From Synechococcus sp. BIOS-E4-1 (GTDB taxonomy: Bacteria; Cyanobacteriota; Cyanobacteriia; PCC-6307; Cyanobiaceae), in assembly GCF_014279995.1 (NCBI RefSeq), contig NZ_CP047935.1, forward strand, positions 2,005,494 to 2,069,493: DNA of 64,000 nucleotides, in the 5' to 3' direction. The notes under the pieces are model-generated. The model worked only from the letters and a program-made list of their open reading frames with translations. It made no database searches and was not told the DNA's origin. Shown here piece after piece: positions 28,918 to 37,475 of the stretch. Both the position numbers and the translations under genes were made by a program. The number at the start of each line of letters is the position of its first letter. Position 1 is the first letter of the stretch.

Positions 28918-29100
28918 TTAAAACCCCATTATAGCGTCGTTAGCGGCACCCGCTTCAAGTTCGGCATTGAGTTGTTCCTGCTCCCAAGTGGGGGCAGCGG
29001 CATTGGTTTGGAAGATGCCTTCTGCACCATCAACTCCCTTAAGTTGTTCAGCAGTCAACCCTTCTTTGGGTTGTTGTAATTTCTTTTCTTTCTTAGACAT
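28918..29100 (-). CDS. Short peptide with double-glycine-like leader, 60 aa
   Basis: A Lys-rich N-terminus (MSKKEKKLQQPKEG) is followed by LTAEQLKGVDGAEG, which resembles the LSxEQLxxVxGG motif of double-glycine leaders. The remaining 32 residues are acidic and Ala-rich with no Cys, so a lanthipeptide is not possible. It may be a bacteriocin-like or other small exported peptide. It is convergent to the RTX-like gene across a hairpin. Confidence 0.5.
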   Translation of the reverse strand: MSKKEKKLQQPKEGLTAEQLKGVDGAEGIFQTNAAAPTWEQEQLNAELEAGAANDAIMGF

Positions 29101-29183
29101 TGCCTTGATGAAATGGTAGGACTACACATTTCATAGCACCTATATCTCATCCTCGTCTTCCTTCGTCTGAAGGATTTCTGGTT

Positions 29184-29360
29184 TCAAGCACGCAACGGCA
29201 CGAAAACACGGGCGTTCTTATCAACAAACAACCCCTGTCCTTTATCTCTGGACATCACATACTCAACGGATGGTTTTCGTCCTCTGTTGCTCGTAACCTC
29301 CGTCACCTTGTGCTTGTTCCACTTCAAAAAAGGTGAAATGGTGTCTTGTTCCTTATTCAT
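29184..29360 (-). CDS. Small basic protein, 58 aa
   Basis: An ATG frame of 58 codons gives a coherent basic protein: FLKWNKHKVTEVTSNRGRKP, then VMSRDKGQGLFVDKNARVFV. It is Lys/Arg-rich without membrane segments. It follows the minus-strand gene at 29525-29878 by 164 bases. The pattern of short strands suggests a small beta-rich fold. No family is recognised. Confidence 0.5.
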   Translation of the reverse strand: MNKEQDTISPFLKWNKHKVTEVTSNRGRKPSVEYVMSRDKGQGLFVDKNARVFVPLRA

Positions 29361-29524
29361 ATGCAGTTGGAAGAAAGTAATGCTCTCATCGTCATGTATC
29401 TCACCTCATAGAGCATTTGTGACTCCGTCCTTGAACCCCGTCTCATTAGTGGTGATTCGCCCGTAACCCAGAAGACACTCCGTCGCTCACCGCACATAAC
29501 CCAGTCCCCAGAACTTGCTCAGCA

Positions 29525-29878
29525 TCACTTCCCAATAGTTATCAGTGCCTCCTTGTTCTTCCACCACACCCAATCGCGGATTGGAGGCGTGTTGCGCAGC
29601 TCTTCACGCGTCAAGCCAAGCTTCAGCTTCTGTGAGGCACCAAGCAGCACATCCAGCATCGCCTCTCCATCGCTGCAGCGGGCCAGCGCTTGATTTGTTT
29701 TCTTGGCACCGTCGAGTGCCCTCACCAACAAAGCCACACGACGAAATGGAGAAAGGGAACGGGGGTCCATATCCAGAGCTTTTGACGCTCCACCGTAATC
29801 ACATTCGCTGACAGCACTGGTGTACACAGTCAGAATCGAGTGATCGAAGCGCTTGAAATGGCGTCCCCATGGGGCCAT
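29525..29878 (-). CDS. Conserved-looking hypothetical protein, 117 aa
   Basis: I use the ATG at 29878; the frame stays open to 29911. The product is helical: LSPFRRVALLVRALDGAKKT, a central CSDGEAMLDVLLGASQKL, and the end IRDWVWWKNKEALITIGK. Codon use is typical of the housekeeping half. Its start overlaps the divergent phosphoesterase start by 21 bases, so the two share a control region inside each other's coding sequence. I recognise no named domain. Confidence 0.7.
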   Translation of the reverse strand: MAPWGRHFKRFDHSILTVYTSAVSECDYGGASKALDMDPRSLSPFRRVALLVRALDGAKKTNQALARCSDGEAMLDVLLGASQKLKLGLTREELRNTPPIRDWVWWKNKEALITIGK

Positions 29879-30514
29879 CACTGGGTTATCGGTGACGTTC
29901 ATGGATGTCACGAGGCCCTTCTTCGCCTGATTTCCGTGTTACCGACCGACGATCATCTGGTGTTCTGCGGTGATGTGATCAATCGCGGGCCTGGAATTGC
30001 CGCTTGCATCAATCTGGTATGGGGGTTGGTGGACAGTGGTCGGGCCACCTGGTTGCGAGGAAACCATGAACAGAGATTGGTCGAAGGCCTCCAGGCCGTT
30101 TCCACCGAGGAGAGAAATGATCTGCTGGCCATCGAGACGTACCGGCAACTGGGTGATGCACTCACAAGAGAGTGGAAACAGCGCCTGAGCACACTGCCTT
30201 TTGTTTATTCAGGTGATGGATGGGTGGCCACCCATGCCGGCTTCGATGAGCATGGACAACCAGATCTGAATGTGCGCGAGCCCTTCTGGGAGGGCTACGA
30301 CGGTCGCTATGGAACTGTGGTGGTGGGCCATACGCCCCGACCAGCTGTGGAGCGACGCGGCCAGATCATCATGATCGACACCGGCGCGGTCTATGGCGGA
30401 TTGCTCACTGCGTTCTGCCCCGAAACTGATGCGGTGGTGCAGGTGATCGGACAGGCCAGTGACAAGGCCATGCCCGCAGCCAGCCATGAGCTGACGGCAG
30501 AAGTACCTTGCTGA
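29858..30514 (+). CDS. ApaH/PPP-type metallophosphoesterase, 218 aa
   Basis: The metal-binding signatures of calcineurin-like phosphoesterases come in order: GDVHG near residue 13, GDVINRGPG about 27 residues later, GNHE, then a His-containing segment (VATHAGFDEHGQ) and VVGHTP. This layout is that of PPP-family serine/threonine phosphatases and of Ap4A hydrolases (ApaH). The protein is shorter than ApaH (about 280), so I do not choose between the substrates. The ATG at 29858 is preferred to a GTG at 29840. Its stop overlaps recC by seven bases. Confidence 0.8.
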   Translation: MASPWGHHWVIGDVHGCHEALLRLISVLPTDDHLVFCGDVINRGPGIAACINLVWGLVDSGRATWLRGNHEQRLVEGLQAVSTEERNDLLAIETYRQLGDALTREWKQRLSTLPFVYSGDGWVATHAGFDEHGQPDLNVREPFWEGYDGRYGTVVVGHTPRPAVERRGQIIMIDTGAVYGGLLTAFCPETDAVVQVIGQASDKAMPAASHELTAEVPC

Positions 30515-33500
30515 GGGTTTACCGCAGCAACAGAGCTGAATTGCTCGCTGAGCTTCTAGCCCAGGAACTCAGGCTTGAGCCTCCCGGCCCGTTTGAACAG
30601 ATCGAAGTGGTCGTCAACACCTGGCCAACCAGTCGTTGGCTCGGAGAACAGCTGGCGAGAGTCAACGGGATCAGTGCACTGGTGCGCTTTCCGTTCCCTG
30701 GCAGTCGCCTGCGACAGCTCGTGCAGACCGTGCTCAGCGATGCTCCTGCCATTGAGGATCCATGGAGAGCGGAACGTCTGGTCTGGCAGGTCCTGGAGGT
30801 TCTTCCGAACCTGCTTGACCAGAGCTGTGCGACAAACCTTCGAGAGTGGTGGGAGCTCCATGGTGGTCAACAGGGACGACTCAATCGTGACCAGTGGCAG
30901 CTGGCCCGCAGCCTGGCCGATGCAATCGACGACTATGCGCTCTACAGACCGGAGGAGCTCGCCGATTGGCTGAATGAAGGTGCGGGTGATCAACTCCCCG
31001 AAGGCCTGCAGTGGCAGCCGTTTCTGGCCCGCGCTCTGGCAGAGCGCTTGCCATGCAGGCCCTTCGGTTTGCAGGTGCAACAGGTGGTTGAACGACTCCG
31101 CAACGGTCAAGACCCCGCGCTGCCGCTACCCGCACGCCTACGGCTCTTCGGTGTCAGCAATCTGGCCCCAGTCCAGATCAATTTGTTGCAGGCCCTGGCA
31201 GGACGCATCAGCGTGGACTTGTTTCTGCTCACACCCTGTCCAGACCTTTGGCAACGGTCGCAGCGACGACGGAGTCAGCTTGGCGAGGACTGGACCAACT
31301 CCCCCGATGGCTCCTGGCTGATCGAAGCTCCGCGCCTGGAGGGGATCCTGGGCAGGATGGGCGCCGAATTTCAGTTGCTTCTGGAAGGAAGCGGCGAGTG
31401 TCTGCTGGGCAGCTGGGAACAGGGGGACCTGTTTGCTGATCCCACTGTGATGAAACAGCAAGAGGACTCCCAGGCGTCCCTGCTGGAGCAGCTGCAACGG
31501 CAACTCGCAAAGGGCGAATCGGACCAGGCATCCCTGTCAATCAAGCAAGGCGATCATTCCCTGTTGTTCATGGGCTGTGCAGGTCCCTGGAGAGAAGTGC
31601 AGCTTGTACGTGATCGCATTCTCAGCTGGATGGCTGCCGATCCAAGCCTGCAGCCCAGAGACGTATTGGTGATGACCCCCGATGTAGAGCGCTATGCACC
31701 GCTGCTGGCTTCTGTCTTTTCGGACAGGGATGCCACCGGTGTGGACCTTCCCTGGCGATTGACCGATCGCAGTCAGCAAAACTGTCCTGGGCTTCAGCAG
31801 GCCTTCATGAGCCTGTTGCGCCTGAGCGCTGATCGGCTGACCGCAAGCGGACTGGAAGCGCTGCTTGGTAACCCAGCACTGCAAGACCTGCAACAGCTTT
31901 CATCGCAGGACGCGATGGCGATCACTGATGCACTTCAGCGCAGTGGCTTCCGCTGGGGTCTGGATGCAGGTGAACGCAACGGAGATGAAACCAATAGCTT
32001 GCGCTGGTGCCTGGATCGCTGGCTGCTGGGTCTGGCCTTACCGGAAGAACCTGGACTGGCCATTGATTCCTGCGCACCTGCGCTGACGGATCTGAGCCTG
32101 CAGCAACTGCAGTTGTGGTGGCCACTGCTGGATCAACTGGCCGGATGGATCGCCCAATTGCGTCGCAGCGCTCCCTGCACTGAATGGGTGGATCGACTGC
32201 GCAAGCTGCTTCAGCAGATTTTCAATGACGGTGGTCAATGGGATTGGGAGTTGCAGGCCATTCATCAATGCCTGGAGTACTGGCAGCTGCAGGCCAATGA
32301 CTGCTCGCTGGAGCTGGATATTGCTGTTGTGATCAGGGTGCTGGAGGAAGCACTTTCAACGGAAAGCGGCCGCTTCGGCCACCGCAGCGGTGCTCTCACG
32401 ATCAGCGCGCTGGAGCCCATGCGAGCCATCCCACATCGCGTGATCGTGTTGATGGGTCTTGATGCGTCCGCCTTCCCAAGGCATCAGGAACGTGCAGGCT
32501 TTCACCTGCTCGAACTGCAACGCCGACTCGGCGACCCCAGCAGCACCGACCAGGATCGTTATGTGTTGCTTGAGGCACTGCTCTCAGCTCGACAGCATCT
32601 GCTGATCAGCTGGAGTAGCCGTGATGAACGACAAGGCGAGAACCTGCCGCCATGCCCACCAGTACAACAGTGGCTGAGTCTGCTTGCAGAGCAGCTCGAC
32701 CCACAGCAGATGGATCTGCTGCTGATTCACCCTCCAGCCAATCCTCTGGATGTCGCCAATTTCATGGCTACGCCACAAACCGATGCGATCAGTTGCGACC
32801 GCAGACTTTTGAACGCTCGACGCAATCTCGATGCACAGACCGGGAATGATCAACAGCATCGTGATTTGGGCCTGGCCCTGCCCCTTGATTGGCAGCATCC
32901 AACAAGCGATGCAGGCTTGCCAATCACCTCGGAGGCGATCGAAACACTGGAACGCTGGCTGCAAGCCCCTCAGAAGGAATGGCTGAAACGCCAGGGCATC
33001 GATGCTGCTGAATGGTGCGATCCCGTCAACGATCTTTCACCCCTGTCGTTACCGGAACTCGACTGTCATCAGTTGCTCAGCCAGCGTCTCTCTGAACAGC
33101 TCGATCTGCTGGCCAACGATCCCAACGCCCGCTGGGATGTTGAGGCGACGGGAGACTGGATTGCACGCAGTTACGGGCAAGGCCTGATGCCTCCTGGCGC
33201 TGCTGCTGAACTGGCTGACGATCGGCTGGAGCGACGCTGGCAGAACCTCCAAAAGACTGCTCTGAGCCTCGGGCCTCTGCGCCTACAGCAGCAACCGACC
33301 TCTCAGCGTTCAGCCCTTGTGATGGCGGGCGAGACAGCCGTTCAGATCAGCACATCAAGGCTGAGGTCACGTACTCTGCTGCAGAGCTGGCTGAAGCACC
33401 TGCTTGCCCAGCTGGAAGATGCAGACTGCAACACCGCAGTGGTGTGCCGACAAGACGGCAGTACAAAAGCCGATCAATTCCATATCGCCATGCGCTGGAG

Positions 33501-33819
33501 AGCGCTGAAACCACTGGAGGCTGAACACGAGATCAGGGTTCTGCAAAGGCTGGCTCAGCATGGATCAAAAGTGTGCTGGCCTGTCCCACCCGACAGCGGC
33601 CTGGCCAGGGCACTGGCGTGGTCCAAAGGGGCGGAAGCAGCGGACAGGGCCTTCATCAATCGCTGGCAGGGAAGCTTCAGCGCCTGGGCTGAACGGGATC
33701 AGTCCGAACAGAAAGTCTGCTTCGGCAGCCACTGTGACGCCGAGTTGCTGTTGGGTCATGAAGGTTTCGGAGCAGCCTTCCAGGCGTTGTATGAGCCCTT
33801 ACTCGAGGCACGGTGCTGA
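30508..33819 (+). CDS. recC: RecBCD enzyme gamma subunit RecC, 1103 aa
   Basis: RecC is the non-catalytic, Chi-recognising subunit of the RecBCD helicase-nuclease that resects double-strand breaks. The TTG start gives the typical N-terminus LRVYRSNRAELLAELLA. Further family marks are VVNTWPTSRWLGEQLARVNGI (UvrD-like inactive helicase core), RLRLFGVSNLAPVQINLLQAL, and PMRAIPHRVIVLMGLDASAFPR near residue 640. The length matches E. coli RecC (1122). It is first of three overlapping rec genes; the stop overlaps recB by TGATG. Confidence 0.92.
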   Translation: MLRVYRSNRAELLAELLAQELRLEPPGPFEQIEVVVNTWPTSRWLGEQLARVNGISALVRFPFPGSRLRQLVQTVLSDAPAIEDPWRAERLVWQVLEVLPNLLDQSCATNLREWWELHGGQQGRLNRDQWQLARSLADAIDDYALYRPEELADWLNEGAGDQLPEGLQWQPFLARALAERLPCRPFGLQVQQVVERLRNGQDPALPLPARLRLFGVSNLAPVQINLLQALAGRISVDLFLLTPCPDLWQRSQRRRSQLGEDWTNSPDGSWLIEAPRLEGILGRMGAEFQLLLEGSGECLLGSWEQGDLFADPTVMKQQEDSQASLLEQLQRQLAKGESDQASLSIKQGDHSLLFMGCAGPWREVQLVRDRILSWMAADPSLQPRDVLVMTPDVERYAPLLASVFSDRDATGVDLPWRLTDRSQQNCPGLQQAFMSLLRLSADRLTASGLEALLGNPALQDLQQLSSQDAMAITDALQRSGFRWGLDAGERNGDETNSLRWCLDRWLLGLALPEEPGLAIDSCAPALTDLSLQQLQLWWPLLDQLAGWIAQLRRSAPCTEWVDRLRKLLQQIFNDGGQWDWELQAIHQCLEYWQLQANDCSLELDIAVVIRVLEEALSTESGRFGHRSGALTISALEPMRAIPHRVIVLMGLDASAFPRHQERAGFHLLELQRRLGDPSSTDQDRYVLLEALLSARQHLLISWSSRDERQGENLPPCPPVQQWLSLLAEQLDPQQMDLLLIHPPANPLDVANFMATPQTDAISCDRRLLNARRNLDAQTGNDQQHRDLGLALPLDWQHPTSDAGLPITSEAIETLERWLQAPQKEWLKRQGIDAAEWCDPVNDLSPLSLPELDCHQLLSQRLSEQLDLLANDPNARWDVEATGDWIARSYGQGLMPPGAAAELADDRLERRWQNLQKTALSLGPLRLQQQPTSQRSALVMAGETAVQISTSRLRSRTLLQSWLKHLLAQLEDADCNTAVVCRQDGSTKADQFHIAMRWRALKPLEAEHEIRVLQRLAQHGSKVCWPVPPDSGLARALAWSKGAEAADRAFINRWQGSFSAWAERDQSEQKVCFGSHCDAELLLGHEGFGAAFQALYEPLLEARC

Positions 33820-36800
33820 TGAAGATGGCAACCGCTGGTGGAACGAGACGATTCGAAGCCAATACCTACCCCTTGACGCCCGGCGTTCGACTCCTGGAGG
33901 CGAGCGCTGGAACGGGGAAGACCTTCGCCCTGGCCCACCTCGTACTGCGACTGGTGACGGAGAAAGCGTTGAGCCTCGATCAACTGCTTGTGGTGACCTT
34001 CACGGAAGCCGCCGCCGATGAGTTGCGCGACAGGATTGGATGTCGTCTTGACTCGGCGCTGCAGGGCCTGCTGAAAAAGGAACGGAACAGCACCCTGTTG
34101 CCTGAAACGGATGCAGTCCTGCAGAACTGGCTTGAACAACACGGGCAGGATTCCAAGCAGCGCAGGCTATTGGCCAGTCGACTGCTCGAGGCCCTCGAAG
34201 CCCTGGAGCGGGCCGACATCACAACAATCCATGGATTCTGCCGCCGCAGTCTTCGTCGGCAGGCGCTGCAGAACGGTCAGGCCATCGATCTCAACCTTGA
34301 CGATGATCCACAGACCCTGGCCATCCAGGTGGCTCATGACCTCTGGCGAGAAGAGGTCCTCAAGCTTGAACCTGGACATGTGGCTGGACTGATGCGAGCA
34401 GGTCTTTCGCCCGAAGCGCTCACCTCCGCACTCCAGAAGCTTGATGGTGACTGTGCGGTGCGCATCGCAGAAGACGCGGAAGCGATTGCAGCGGAGCAAT
34501 CTCTTTGTGAGGTGTTTCAGAGCTGGTTGCAGAGCCGCTGGGAGCTCTTCCTCGATCTATGGCACACCGATGGTGCGGCCCTGGAACAAGCCCTTCGAGG
34601 CTGCGCCGCTGAATGGAGAAGCGTCGGTTGTAGCGACACCAAGCCTTTCAGTGCCCGCCCCAGAAAAGACCGAAGCCGAGAGCTCGACACTTGGACGGAC
34701 CACATCAGCAAGACCAGTGGACATCCAATCCACTACATCGAAGTCCGTAACCAGGTGCTTCTCGGTGCTTATTTCCATCCAGGCACCTTTCAGAAAACAG
34801 CGCGTTCCTGCGGTGAAGCCGATCCCAACCTTGCCTGTCCCGCACTGCAGGCCGCTGTTGCCGACCTCTGGGACGGACCAGCCGAACAGACCTGGCGCCA
34901 TCTGCTGATCAAGGGACTGAAGCAGCTCCATGCCCGACGCCAACAATGCGGAGTGGTTGGATTCTCAGGGCTGCTGGACGCACTCGACCCCGCACAGTCA
35001 GAAACAGCAGAAGCCTGGATCACGCCTCTGCGAGCGCGTTACCGCGTCGTGCTGATCGATGAATTTCAGGACACCGACCCGCTTCAGTGGAGACTGCTCA
35101 AAACCGCCTTCACAACGCCGAACCACCTGCTGCTGATGGTCGGTGACCCCAAACAGGCGATCTACCGCTTCCGAGGTGGAGATCTGAACACCTATAAAGC
35201 GGCACGGCGTGATGCGGATTGCATCGATGAACTGCTCGACAACCGCCGCACAACACCGCTACTGATGAAGGCCATGAACCAGCTGATGGCTCCTGGACTT
35301 CGGCTCTCCGAACTATCGGTACCCGAAGTCATCCCAAGGTCTTGCGCACAACCACTACCACTACCGAAGGGGAGCTCATCACTCCAGATTGTCGACATCA
35401 ATCCTGATGACGACGACGGGGGAAGCAGCAGAACTTCACTGGAGGAGCGGATCCCCCGCATTGCAACAAACCTGATCCTGCTCACCCTGGGACACGATCC
35501 GGACCTGGATCCCTCCGAACTCTGCATCCTGGTGAGCAGGCATCGTCAGGCCGAAGACATTCGAGCCGAACTGGCGGCTGCCGGTCTACCGAGCCGCCTT
35601 GTCAGTCAGGGCGATGTCTTCACCAGCCAAGGAGCCTCCGATCTGCAGACATTTCTTGACGCGCTCGCCCGTCCTGCCCATACCGGTGGCTTACGGCAGT
35701 TGGCGGTGTCCTCACTCCTGCAGTGGAGAAGCGAGGATCTAGCAGCCGCCGATGACAACGGTCAGCTGGATCAGCTGGCTTCACAGCTCCAGCAGCTTGC
35801 CGTCGAGCTGCCGAAACTGGGACTGATGGGTTGCCTGGCACGCCTGATGGATGGGCAGACCGTGGCAGATCTGTCCAGCCGCGGCCGCTTACTCGGCGAC
35901 CTTCAGCAATGTGCACGACTCGTGCAGGACACAATGCACCGCCTGGGGTTGGATGCTTCCAGTGGTGCCGACTGGTTGCGACGCCAACGCTTTCACCCTC
36001 CAGACACAATCCAGGAACAGCGACAGCCCTTCAGTGATCTGGCCGAATGTGCGATTGCCGTTGTGACTGTTCATCGCAGCAAGGGTCTGCAGTATCCGGT
36101 GGTGATCTGCCCCTATTTATGGGAAGCGCCCTCCCCAGGGAAAGGTCCACTGTGGCGTGTGCCCCCGGGGGATAACTCCGGCAGCTGGCGCGTAGCGCTC
36201 AATGCTCAATGGGGACTGGGGCACGCGGCCAGTCATTGCGATCTACTTGAAAGTCGAGCGGAAGCAGAACGCCTCGCCTATGTCGCGATCACGCGGGCCG
36301 AACGCCATCTTGTTCTGTTTCAGGCCAGGGCAGCACGCCAGGAAGGCAATCCACTCGCACCATGGCTGGAGAAACTCGCTGATCCACCGGGACCGTTGAT
36401 CAGCCTGCACCGAACCGAAATCAATCCTGTTCTCGAGCGCTGGCACCCCCGAGTTGTTGAACGGAACCTGCAATGTGGTGCAGTGCCAGGTCACAGCTTT
36501 GATCGCAGCTGGGGGCGCAGCAGCTATTCGGCCTGGATCTCAAGTCATGGCAGTGCGAAAGCCACCAGCCCGGACCCCCGCAACCTTGAGGAAGGGCGCG
36601 ACATGGATGCCAGGACCGGCGCAGACTCCGAACGCCTCTTGTTCGATGATCAGGGTGAGCCGATAGATCCGGATGACAGCCCCTTGGGATCATTCCCGAG
36701 GGGTGCAGCAGCCGGTGATTGCCTGCACCGCATCCTGGAGCAGATTCCCTTCGATCAAGAGATCGAACAGGAGAACAATCGCGCTCTGGTGGAACGAGAA

Positions 36801-37475
36801 CTGACGCGCTCCGGCCTGGAGACCGACCTGGTTGATGCAGTTTTCGAGGGTCTGGAGACACTGGTGCAAGCCCCCTTTGGAGGACCACTCGGCGATCTGC
36901 AGCTGAGGTCACTGCACAGTGGACGACGCCTGCATGAACTCAGTTTTGATTTGCCTGTGGCTCACCAGGGCAGAGCAGTCCAGCCCAAGCAACTGGCGCG
37001 TGCCTTTCGCATCGAACCCAACCGACGGTTCGGTGAACGCTATGCCGATTCCCTCGAAGATCTGGAGTTTCTGAGCCGAGGCTTTCTTACCGGCTCCATC
37101 GATCTGGTGTTCACAGATGGCAACGACCCCGCCACGGCACGCTGGTGGGTTGCGGACTGGAAAAGCAACTGGATCGGTGAAAGAGATGTAAATGGGCGTC
37201 CGCTGCACTGCGGACCACGACACTATTCACAGTGCGCCATGGAGGAGCAGATGTACCAGCATCACTATCCTCTCCAGGCCCATCTCTACCTCGTAGCCCT
37301 GCACCGATTTCTGCAGTGGCGGCTGGACGGCTATCAACCTGAGCGACATCTTGGCGGGTACGCCTACGTGTTCCTTCGTGGTGTTTCCAGATCTGGTGGC
37401 AGCGGCGTGATTCTTGAAGCCGCACCTCTTCAACGCCTCCGCGCTCTCGATTCTGTTCTGAGAGGTGAGGCCTGA
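33819..37475 (+). CDS. recB: RecBCD enzyme beta subunit RecB, 1218 aa
   Basis: RecB is the 3'-5' SF1 helicase and nuclease subunit. Motifs in order: Walker A EASAGTGKT near residue 27, TFTEAAADELRDRI (Ia), DEFQDTDPLQW (II), GDPKQAIYRFRGGDL (III), TVHRSKGLQYPVVICPYL (V) and LAYVAITRAERHL (VI). The C-terminal nuclease has GSIDLVF, VADWKSNW and QAHLYLVAL, which carry the Mg2+-binding acidic residues and Lys. The ATG at 33819 overlaps the recC stop; a GTG at 33813 is also in frame. The length is usual for the family, and I see no missing key residue. Confidence 0.93.
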   Translation: MKMATAGGTRRFEANTYPLTPGVRLLEASAGTGKTFALAHLVLRLVTEKALSLDQLLVVTFTEAAADELRDRIGCRLDSALQGLLKKERNSTLLPETDAVLQNWLEQHGQDSKQRRLLASRLLEALEALERADITTIHGFCRRSLRRQALQNGQAIDLNLDDDPQTLAIQVAHDLWREEVLKLEPGHVAGLMRAGLSPEALTSALQKLDGDCAVRIAEDAEAIAAEQSLCEVFQSWLQSRWELFLDLWHTDGAALEQALRGCAAEWRSVGCSDTKPFSARPRKDRSRELDTWTDHISKTSGHPIHYIEVRNQVLLGAYFHPGTFQKTARSCGEADPNLACPALQAAVADLWDGPAEQTWRHLLIKGLKQLHARRQQCGVVGFSGLLDALDPAQSETAEAWITPLRARYRVVLIDEFQDTDPLQWRLLKTAFTTPNHLLLMVGDPKQAIYRFRGGDLNTYKAARRDADCIDELLDNRRTTPLLMKAMNQLMAPGLRLSELSVPEVIPRSCAQPLPLPKGSSSLQIVDINPDDDDGGSSRTSLEERIPRIATNLILLTLGHDPDLDPSELCILVSRHRQAEDIRAELAAAGLPSRLVSQGDVFTSQGASDLQTFLDALARPAHTGGLRQLAVSSLLQWRSEDLAAADDNGQLDQLASQLQQLAVELPKLGLMGCLARLMDGQTVADLSSRGRLLGDLQQCARLVQDTMHRLGLDASSGADWLRRQRFHPPDTIQEQRQPFSDLAECAIAVVTVHRSKGLQYPVVICPYLWEAPSPGKGPLWRVPPGDNSGSWRVALNAQWGLGHAASHCDLLESRAEAERLAYVAITRAERHLVLFQARAARQEGNPLAPWLEKLADPPGPLISLHRTEINPVLERWHPRVVERNLQCGAVPGHSFDRSWGRSSYSAWISSHGSAKATSPDPRNLEEGRDMDARTGADSERLLFDDQGEPIDPDDSPLGSFPRGAAAGDCLHRILEQIPFDQEIEQENNRALVERELTRSGLETDLVDAVFEGLETLVQAPFGGPLGDLQLRSLHSGRRLHELSFDLPVAHQGRAVQPKQLARAFRIEPNRRFGERYADSLEDLEFLSRGFLTGSIDLVFTDGNDPATARWWVADWKSNWIGERDVNGRPLHCGPRHYSQCAMEEQMYQHHYPLQAHLYLVALHRFLQWRLDGYQPERHLGGYAYVFLRGVSRSGGSGVILEAAPLQRLRALDSVLRGEA

